Origin: Candidatus Hydrogenedentota bacterium
GTDB taxonomy: Bacteria; Hydrogenedentota; Hydrogenedentia; Hydrogenedentales; GCA-2746185
DNA: 12,728 nucleotides
Reading direction: 5' to 3'
Assembly (NCBI GenBank): GCA_030123645.1
Contig: JASJYE010000034.1
Span: 1-12,728 of the forward strand
The notes below the pieces were generated by a model, which worked only from the letters and a program-made list of their open reading frames with translations, ran no database searches and was not told the origin of the DNA. How positions within the stretch are numbered: the first letter of the stretch is position 1; every line of letters begins with the position of its first letter. The position numbers and the translations under genes were made by a program. Positions 7,483-12,728 of this stretch are shown piece by piece.

Positions 7483-8598
7483 TCACAACCTATATTCCCG
7501 CGCGACAGCCGCACCGATTCCCGTGATGATCTCGTAAGGAATTGTGTTGGCCCTCTCAGCCAGTTCCTCCACAGTCACCTCTCCCGTGCCGTCCCGCCCA
7601 ATCAATGTTACCTTGTCGCCGACGACGGCGTCCGCAACGTCCGTAACATCCACCATCATTTCGTTCATGGTCACGCGCCCGCGAACTGGACATCGCTGCC
7701 CGCGCACGAGCACGTCGCCTCGATTCGAAAGGGCGACGCGGTATCCGTCTGCGTATCCCACAGGTACGGCGGCGAGCTTCGTGGGACCCGGGACACGGTA
7801 GGTGCGCCCATAGCTAACGCTGGCGCCTCCGGGCATGTCCCGAATGAGCACGATGCTGCTCTCCCAGGTCACGACCCTCTCGAGAGACTCAACGTTATCC
7901 GGCCGCTTACCAGGCCACACACCGTATGAGCAGAGGCCCGCGCGGACCATGTCGAAATAGCTTTGTGGATAGTTAAAGATCGCCGCGCTGTTGGCCGCAT
8001 GAGCAGCCTCGTATGGGATGCCGTCTTTATCGAGTTGCTTTAGTAGTTGCCGGAATGAGCGGATCTGGTTCTCTGTGAACGGGTCTTCCGCGATATCCGC
8101 CGACGCAAAGTGCGTAAAGATGCCCTCTATATCGACGTTCGAGATTCTGGTGACGTCACTGAGCCCCTGGGACGCCTCTTCGACGGCGAAGCCCTGGCGG
8201 CCCATTCCAGTGTCGATCTCGCAATGCACGGACGCCACCGATTTCGCCTTTCGAGCGACATCGCCAAGCCATTCAGCGGTTTGCAAATCGGAGAGCGTCA
8301 GCCGGAGCTTATCGCGTACGGCAATGGGCAGATCGTCCTGCCGGGGCTGCACCATCACCAGGATCGGCGCTTCAATGCCCGCTTCGCGGAGCTCAGCCCC
8401 TTCGGCGACCGAGGCGACACCGAGCATCGCCACACCCACTTCGATCGCGCGCTTCGCAATGGGAACTGCACCCAGCCCGTACGCGTCGGCCTTGACCACC
8501 GCCATGATGTCGCAGCCGCTGGGTAGCCTCCCCCGGATGTTCTCAAGGTTTTTGCTGTAACTAAGAAGGTCGACCGTCAGCGTGGACGTGGCCGTCAT
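7483..8598 (-). CDS. alr: Alanine racemase, PLP-dependent
   Basis: This 371-residue enzyme interconverts L- and D-alanine, supplying D-alanine for peptidoglycan in the cytoplasm. The PLP lysine is Lys36 in AVVKADAYGLG, and the second catalytic base is Tyr263 in SVSYGRTY. HCEIDTGMGRQG (125-136) carries the conserved arginine that contacts the cofactor, GYADGY lies at 281-286, and the C-terminal beta domain has the conserved MNEMMVDV. The length is typical and all key residues are present. The ATG at 8598 overlaps the pgsA stop as ATGA, which implies translational coupling; a weak GGAA lies upstream. The frame stays open to 8829, but that extension lies inside pgsA and has no family resemblance. 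Confidence 0.97.
   Translation of the reverse strand: MTATSTLTVDLLSYSKNLENIRGRLPSGCDIMAVVKADAYGLGAVPIAKRAIEVGVAMLGVASVAEGAELREAGIEAPILVMVQPRQDDLPIAVRDKLRLTLSDLQTAEWLGDVARKAKSVASVHCEIDTGMGRQGFAVEEASQGLSDVTRISNVDIEGIFTHFASADIAEDPFTENQIRSFRQLLKQLDKDGIPYEAAHAANSAAIFNYPQSYFDMVRAGLCSYGVWPGKRPDNVESLERVVTWESSIVLIRDMPGGASVSYGRTYRVPGPTKLAAVPVGYADGYRVALSNRGDVLVRGQRCPVRGRVTMNEMMVDVTDVADAVVGDKVTLIGRDGTGEVTVEELAERANTIPYEIITGIGAAVAREYRL
8595..8598 (-). promoter_or_regulatory. ATGA stop/start overlap joining pgsA and alr
   Basis: The TGA of pgsA (8597-8595) and the ATG of alr (8598-8596) share two bases. Such overlaps usually reflect translation re-initiation, so membrane-lipid and cell-wall enzyme synthesis would be coupled. 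Confidence 0.7.
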
Positions 8599-9191
8599 AT
8601 CTCGGTTCCAAGTCGAAGCTCTTTCCAGTTCGACTGGGCAAATTGAAGACCGGTGTATACCGTAAACAGGGCTACGATTACGATCCCAACCAAGGATGCC
8701 CAGCCCAAGACCGCAGCGTAGACGTCGAGATAGTCCCCGGCCCAGTACTCGATAAGCTTGGCTACAATCGCCAAGAAAAGAAACGTATATATGTACGTCA
8801 TCTGCATGACGGTCTTCACTTTGCCCCAAATGTTTGCAGCGAGGACCTTGCCCCCAGGCGCTGCGACAGACCTCGCACCCGTAATCAGAAATTCACGGGC
8901 AAGAATGGCGACGATGGCCCAGCCCGGAACAGTAAGCGCAGGCACCTCCATCAGCATGACGAAGGCGGCAGCCATGAGCACCTTGTCCGCTAAAGGATCC
9001 ATCAGCTTGCCGAAGTTCGTAATGAGGTTTCGCTCCCGGGCGATGCGCCCGTCCCAATAATCGGTAATCGAAGCGACCATGAAGACGATATACGCCAGGA
9101 CGTAGGTCGCCAGATGATCCACCGACATGAGCACTACGAACACAGGGACAAGGATTAAGCGGATAATCGTCAGTCGATTTGGAAGGTTCAT
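8595..9191 (-). CDS. pgsA: CDP-diacylglycerol--glycerol-3-phosphate 3-phosphatidyltransferase (PGP synthase)
   Basis: This 198-residue integral membrane enzyme makes phosphatidylglycerol phosphate from CDP-diacylglycerol and glycerol-3-phosphate, the committed step to phosphatidylglycerol and cardiolipin. The full CDP-alcohol phosphotransferase signature DxxDGxxARx8GxxxDxxxD is present: Asp44, Asp47, Gly48, Ala51, Arg52, Gly61, Asp65 and Asp69. The N-terminus MNLPNRLTIIR is typical of PgsA and supports the ATG at 9191, although no strong ribosome site precedes it. Several further hydrophobic helices follow, for example about 72-95, 100-115 and 163-185. It lies 129 bp after the RodZ-like gene and overlaps alr by 4 bp. 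A different phosphatidyl acceptor cannot be fully excluded, but N-terminus, length and neighbours favour PgsA. Confidence 0.93.
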   Translation of the reverse strand: MNLPNRLTIIRLILVPVFVVLMSVDHLATYVLAYIVFMVASITDYWDGRIARERNLITNFGKLMDPLADKVLMAAAFVMLMEVPALTVPGWAIVAILAREFLITGARSVAAPGGKVLAANIWGKVKTVMQMTYIYTFLFLAIVAKLIEYWAGDYLDVYAAVLGWASLVGIVIVALFTVYTGLQFAQSNWKELRLGTEI

Positions 9192-9320
9192 GGTTCGTCT
9201 AGATTTGTCAGTGCGTAGAGTGTATGCGCCCCCAACTCTCAGCCCGCATGATAACAGAAGGTGGGCGCAGGTGCACGCGGGGGCATCGCGATCCAGCGAG
9301 AAATGGCGGAATTCCGGCGG
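9192..9320. other. 129 bp gap inside the minus-strand cluster
   Basis: This is the only sizeable gap in the otherwise tight cluster. It contains a perfect 10 bp palindrome, CGGAATTCCG (9307-9316), just after the RodZ-like stop, and an ATGCG/CGCAT inverted pair around 9225-9250. No intrinsic terminator with a T-run and no convincing -35/-10 pair on the minus strand was seen. An internal promoter for pgsA-alr-NYN could sit here, but the sequence does not show one clearly. Confidence 0.3.
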
Positions 9321-9770
9321 CTAGCGTTCCCGCTGCATCGGGAAGCGCAGGTCCAACGTTTCAGCTTGAACTCTTGCGGAGCCTTGGCTCGCTTCGGGAC
9401 GGACGATGGCCGTGTACGTGACCCATCCCAGAACGCCTACAGCAAGGATTGTAGCCCACATGACCACATCGGCAACCCAGGCCGGGCGGTCAGAGGATTC
9501 TTCGGCCATGGCCAAGCCCCTTTGGTTCCAACGCACATGTTTTCCAGCCAAGAGGACGGCGTCGACGTAGGGTTCGGGATAGAGCCCCAAGAACGCGCAG
9601 TACGTCCTGGTAAATCCCACAGTATAGATTGGTGACGGCAGATGCTCCCAGGCCCCTTCTTCGAGAGCCTGGACGAAGTCAGCCGGTACGTGCAGTTTGC
9701 GATATACGTCTTCTCGAGTAAGTCCAGCCTCAAGTCGGCGGGCCCGCAACTCATCCCCCGGAAATGCCAT
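9321..9770 (-). CDS. rodZ: Short RodZ-like protein: HTH domain plus one membrane helix
   Basis: The product has 149 residues. Residues 5-70 are a RodZ-type helix-turn-helix (HTH_25). It contains LRARRLEAGLTREDVYRKL and the family signature LPSPIYTVGFTRTYCAFLGL (44-63), which in RodZ mediates contact with MreB. One hydrophobic helix follows (about 99-122), then about 27 residues with no recognisable fold. Full-length RodZ usually has over 300 residues and a C-terminal beta domain (DUF4115), absent here. The TAG at 9323-9321 is in clean sequence, and no continuation of the domain is apparent downstream. RodZ links MreB filaments to the cell-wall elongation machinery. The start ATG at 9770 is 5 bp after the ftsK stop, with GAGGT inside the end of ftsK as a possible ribosome site. 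The gene order ftsK-rodZ-pgsA supports the call. Confidence 0.85.
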   Translation of the reverse strand: MAFPGDELRARRLEAGLTREDVYRKLHVPADFVQALEEGAWEHLPSPIYTVGFTRTYCAFLGLYPEPYVDAVLLAGKHVRWNQRGLAMAEESSDRPAWVADVVMWATILAVGVLGWVTYTAIVRPEASQGSARVQAETLDLRFPMQRER

Positions 9771-9775
9771 TGTAA

Positions 9776-12274
9776 TTAAACTACCTCGTCGTTGTCAGGC
9801 GCAACGGCAACCAAAATATCGCGCGCCTTACTCCCCAAATGCGGCCCTACAATTCCCCGCAACTCCATCATGTCTATAAGCCGGGCCGCTCTTGTGTATC
9901 CCACCCGAAGGCGCCGTTGCACCATGGAGATCGATGCTTGGCCCGTTTCCGTGACGACGCGCACGGCGTCGTCAAAAAGTTCATCGTCTTCATCGGCCAG
10001 ATCCAGCAATGCGTCCTGCTGCTGGCCGTATTTCTCAATTTCGTCGCGGTATTGCGGCGGCGCCTGCCCTTTCAAGTAGGAAATAAGTGCTTCGACGTCC
10101 TCATCGCTCATAAACGCACTCTGAAGGCGAATGGGTTTGCTCTGGCCCGGCGGAAGATAGAGCATGTCACCGTTGCCGATCAGGCGCTCGGCCCCCATCT
10201 CATCCAAGATGCACCGTGAATCGACCCTCGATGACACCTGGAACGAAGCCCTCGCTGGGAAGTTCGCCTTGATCACCCCGGTAAGCACATCGACCGACGG
10301 CCGTTGCGTCGCGATGATGAGATGAATACCAACTGCGCGGGCCAACTGCGCCAGGCGCGCAATCGCATCTTCCACTTCGGCCCGAGCCAGCATCATCAAA
10401 TCGGCGAGTTCGTCAATCATGCAGACGATGTAGGGAAGTTTTCTGATGGCCTCTACATTTCCCCCCTCTTCCCCGTCCGCTCCTTCGATTTCGATTTCGC
10501 CGTTTTTCACGCTGTTGTTGTACACCTCGATGTTTCGAACTCGCAGGTGGGCAAAGAGTCTGTAACGCTCCTCCATCTCGTTGATCAACCAACTCAGCGC
10601 GTTTGCAGCCTTCTTCGGGTCGATTACGACAGGTGTTATCAAATGTGGTATGTCATTAAAGATTGACAGCTCGACCATTTTCGGGTCGATCAGCATAAGT
10701 TGAAGCTCGTCTGGGGATTTCGTCACGAGAAGACTCGCAAGAACGGTCTTCATGTAAATGGTCTTGCCGCTACCCGTCGCCCCGGCAATGAGCAAGTGCG
10801 GCATAGTGGCAAGGTCGGCGCAAACTGGATCCCCCGCAATGTCCTTACCCATCGCCAGAACGAGTTGGCCCTCGTCCCTCCGAAACGGCACAGACTCCAG
10901 TAGCTCACGAATGACAACGGCCTCGCGGCGTTCGTTGGGAATCTCAATGCCCACTTTCCCCTTGCCCGGGATAGGCGCCTCGACGCGAACCCCGTGCGCC
11001 TTCAGCGCCAGGGCGAGGTCGTCCGCTAAGGCAGTAAAGCGGTTAACTTTGATGCCCGATGCCGGCTCCAGTTCAAACCGGGTAATGGTGGGCCCACGCG
11101 TTATGTCGGTGACCTTCGCCTCGATCCCGAATGTTTCCAGCGTTTCCTCCAAAAGCTTTGCGGTCGCCCGTAAGACCGGCCCAAGATCCTCTCGAACGGT
11201 CTGGGGTTGCTCTTCGAAAAGCGATAAGGGAGGCTTCTTATAGCGCCGCGGGTAGACGTAATCTTCAGGAATTTCATCGAGCGTAGTTTTTCGCCGAAGC
11301 GACGCCTTCTCAGAGGTCTTAGGCGGATCGGGGACGGCTTTCGTTGTAATGTATTGCGGCTCGCCGCCATGCTCGAATTCTAATTGCGCTTCCTCTTGGC
11401 TAGCGACTTCGACCGCGTGCGATCCTAGCTCTTCTCTTTCCTTCGCGCTGTGACTGGGATCGTGGGGTGAAATCCGATCCGGCCTTTGCTGCGCACCCAA
11501 GCCCGAAGCTGAGCCGGAAATGCGGGCCTCTTCAGAGTCTGCTTCCTCCCGGAGCCGCTGGGCTTCGCGCACCGCTTTGACTGCTTTTCGGACCTTGCTC
11601 TTCTTCGACGTGAACAGAGTCAATAGTTGTCGCAACCGTGATTCTTCTCGCGCCGGTTTTGGCCTGACGGTGATCACCTTCGGGCCCTCGCCGTATTTGT
11701 CATGCCGCTCGATGAACTTCCCGGTGAACTGGTTCTTTATGTCTTCGATTGAATGAATCATAAGAGTTAAGGTCGACCAGCACCAGTGGAGAAGACGCAC
11801 AAACAAGAACTCGGTGGCGAGGAGAAGCCCAACGATAGCTACAGTGACGGTGATTACGGTGGACCCCATCACCCCGAACACAGGCGCAATTAAGTACTCG
11901 ACGAAGCCGCCAACGGCGCCGCCCGGCTTCGTTCCATCGTCGAAGTGAAAGTGTAAGAAGCCCGCTACGGAAACCATGAGCAGAAAGGCGCCGAGCGAAC
12001 GCGTCCACATGCGGTCGACCGGTTGATGCCGCACTAGCATCACGCCCCATACGCCCGTCAAGAGATATATGATATGCGCGGCCTTGCCTATGAGAATGTA
12101 CAGCAGGCCCGCGATGACGCTTCCGCCCGCCCCAATATCTGAGACCGACCGCGTGGTCTGGCCCTGATACCCGTCGGTCGCTAATGCCAGAAATAGAAAG
12201 GCTGTAAATGCCAGAAGGCAAACGCCCGCAATTTCACATTTTCGCTCTGAAGGTAGCTTATCTAATAGGCCCAA
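9776..12274 (-). CDS. ftsK: DNA translocase FtsK/SpoIIIE
   Basis: From the TTG at 12274 this is an 832-residue membrane-anchored ATPase that pumps chromosome ends through the closing septum. Four or more N-terminal hydrophobic helices lie at about 15-35, 48-80, 90-109 and 118-156. A charged linker (about 205-345) follows, then the alpha domain with PIPGKGKVGIEIPNERR. The RecA-like motor has Walker A GATGSGKT (Lys504) and Walker B IVCMIDELADLMM (Asp621, Glu622), followed by IIATQRPSVDVLTG. The C-terminal winged-helix gamma domain (about 765-825, with QRRLRVGYTRAARLID) normally reads polar DNA motifs. Walker A ends in GKT rather than the more usual GKS, which is still functional. The frame extends to a TTG at 12346 (856 residues), but that start has no ribosome site, whereas GGAGG lies 9 bases before 12274. 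It appears to be the first gene of the minus-strand cluster. Confidence 0.95.
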   Translation of the reverse strand: MGLLDKLPSERKCEIAGVCLLAFTAFLFLALATDGYQGQTTRSVSDIGAGGSVIAGLLYILIGKAAHIIYLLTGVWGVMLVRHQPVDRMWTRSLGAFLLMVSVAGFLHFHFDDGTKPGGAVGGFVEYLIAPVFGVMGSTVITVTVAIVGLLLATEFLFVRLLHWCWSTLTLMIHSIEDIKNQFTGKFIERHDKYGEGPKVITVRPKPAREESRLRQLLTLFTSKKSKVRKAVKAVREAQRLREEADSEEARISGSASGLGAQQRPDRISPHDPSHSAKEREELGSHAVEVASQEEAQLEFEHGGEPQYITTKAVPDPPKTSEKASLRRKTTLDEIPEDYVYPRRYKKPPLSLFEEQPQTVREDLGPVLRATAKLLEETLETFGIEAKVTDITRGPTITRFELEPASGIKVNRFTALADDLALALKAHGVRVEAPIPGKGKVGIEIPNERREAVVIRELLESVPFRRDEGQLVLAMGKDIAGDPVCADLATMPHLLIAGATGSGKTIYMKTVLASLLVTKSPDELQLMLIDPKMVELSIFNDIPHLITPVVIDPKKAANALSWLINEMEERYRLFAHLRVRNIEVYNNSVKNGEIEIEGADGEEGGNVEAIRKLPYIVCMIDELADLMMLARAEVEDAIARLAQLARAVGIHLIIATQRPSVDVLTGVIKANFPARASFQVSSRVDSRCILDEMGAERLIGNGDMLYLPPGQSKPIRLQSAFMSDEDVEALISYLKGQAPPQYRDEIEKYGQQQDALLDLADEDDELFDDAVRVVTETGQASISMVQRRLRVGYTRAARLIDMMELRGIVGPHLGSKARDILVAVAPDNDEVV

Positions 12275-12283
12275 CAGTCGTGT

Positions 12284-12288
12284 CCTCC
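12284..12288 (-). promoter_or_regulatory. Ribosome binding site favouring the internal TTG start of ftsK
   Basis: Reading the minus strand, GGAGG at 12288-12284 lies nine bases before the TTG at 12274. This is the best Shine-Dalgarno match near either end of the gene. It places the first membrane helix about 15 residues from the N-terminus, as is usual for FtsK. The alternative TTG at 12346 has no such site. Confidence 0.55.
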
Positions 12289-12405
12289 GCCGGCAGAGCG
12301 CATCGCTCCGTCCCCCGGCCCCCGTAAGCGGATTCGAACGAACCAATAAGGAACACTTGATATTGCGGGCGCCAGTCTATCAGAATTCGTGCAAAAGCGC
12401 AACTA

Positions 12406-12435
12406 TATATGGTAGTTCACACAGAGTAATTTCAA
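12406..12435 (-). promoter_or_regulatory. Possible promoter for the ftsK cluster
   Basis: On the minus strand TTGAAA (12435-12430) is followed after 18 bases by CATATA (12411-12406), within a run of alternating TA. This is about 130 bases before the preferred ftsK start. An alternative pair, TTGATA (12463-12458) and AAATAT (12440-12435) with a 17-base spacer, overlaps it. Both are weak consensus matches in an AT-rich stretch. Confidence 0.25.
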
Positions 12436-12665
12436 TATTTAGCATAGAATACCGCTATATCAACTACCTTTGGCCGTGATCCATGTATCTAGATAGAAAA
12501 CATTCTCCGTCATTAATATCAGTATTCGCATTCCGAATCCCCTGCTCGTTGTCCCCCGACGTCTAAACGGGTTTTAGTAGACTCGACCCCCTGTGGCGAA
12601 CGTTTTGACAAAACTGGACAATGGAGGCCGGGTCATGCCTGCGATACGCGGCATGGGGAGGATTT

Positions 12666-12728
12666 GTGGCTGAGCGGCGTGGGAGTCGATCGTCAAGAGC
12701 GGCGAATCGGCGTGATCTTAAATGCTCG
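12666..12728 (+). CDS. Possible start of a rightward gene, cut by the window edge
   Basis: A GTG at 12666 is preceded by a strong Shine-Dalgarno run, GGGGAGG, five bases upstream. Its frame stays open to the window end, giving 21 residues that begin MAERRGSRSSRAANRRD. The Arg/Ser-rich N-terminus fits no family I can name from so little sequence. An ATG at 12621 in the same frame would be a longer start but lacks a clear ribosome site. The orientation is divergent from ftsK, with plausible promoter space between them. Confidence 0.35.
   Translation, partial: MAERRGSRSSRAANRRDLKCS

Larger units (their letters stand above)
12275..12665. other. Divergent intergenic region between ftsK and a rightward gene start
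   Basis: About 390 bases without a supported gene, AT-rich at 12345-12540. On the minus strand it holds possible promoter elements for ftsK; on the + strand it holds a TTGACA at 12605-12610 without a matching -10. A small inverted repeat, CTAAA/TTTAG with a five-base loop, lies within 12565-12582. No RNA gene, repeat family or terminator was recognised. Confidence 0.4.

Noticed and set aside
8018..8560. Plus-strand frame of 180 codons inside alr
   Set aside because: It is antisense to a racemase with all catalytic residues, and its Ser-rich translation resembles no family.
12564..12585. Inverted repeat GTCTA...TAGAC / CTAAA...TTTAG as a terminator or operator
   Set aside because: The arms are only five bases, the two pairings compete with each other, and no T-run follows.
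12594..12609. TGGC and TTGA spaced like a sigma-54 promoter before the right-edge gene
   Set aside because: The essential GC of the -12 element is GA here and the -24 region is incomplete, so the match is too poor.
1..12728. CRISPR arrays, insertion sequences, tRNA genes and phage genes
   Set aside because: No short spaced direct repeats, transposase or integrase motifs, or tRNA cloverleaf patterns were seen; the only large repeat is the in-frame coiled-coil array.

Overview
The window looks like chromosomal DNA from a moderately GC-rich, double-membraned bacterium. Six complete protein genes are visible, and a seventh probably begins at the right edge. There are no rRNA or tRNA genes, CRISPR arrays, insertion sequences or phage genes. 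A five-unit, 24-residue leucine-rich repeat like those common in planctomycetes and relatives, together with diverged versions of the housekeeping genes, suggests an uncultured lineage near the PVC superphylum, Hydrogenedentes or Sumerlaeota. That placement is a low-confidence inference, because no marker gene here settles it.

Left half, + strand. After about 300 bases of AT-richer leader comes one giant gene (304-6099, about 1,931 residues). Its product has a short TPR-like N-terminus and then a coiled coil of about 1,500 residues. A single membrane helix preceded by a basic stretch follows, and then a C-terminal domain of five leucine-rich repeats. The coiled coil is a tandem array with a strict period: twenty copies of an anchor codon are spaced nine times by exactly 231 bp, then eight times by exactly 222 bp, then twice by 231 bp. 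The short units lack three residues at one fixed place, which puts one heptad stutter into each. This is the most novel object in the window: a predicted membrane-anchored cytoplasmic rod, perhaps cytoskeletal, with a recognition domain outside. It is followed 26 bp later by an Sfp-type phosphopantetheinyl transferase (6126-6893), possibly on the same transcript.

Right half, - strand. In transcription order the genes are ftsK (DNA translocase), a short RodZ-like HTH/membrane protein, pgsA (phosphatidylglycerophosphate synthase), alr (alanine racemase) and a YacP-type NYN-domain RNase. The spacing is tight (5 bp, 129 bp, ATGA overlap, 10 bp), so this is probably an operon joining chromosome segregation, cell shape, phospholipid synthesis and peptidoglycan precursor supply. 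The ftsK-rodZ-pgsA order is also found in Firmicutes. The NYN gene converges on the transferase gene across a 54 bp gap.

The right end (12275-12728) is an AT-richer divergent intergenic region. It holds a possible promoter for the ftsK operon and the start of a rightward gene cut off by the window edge.
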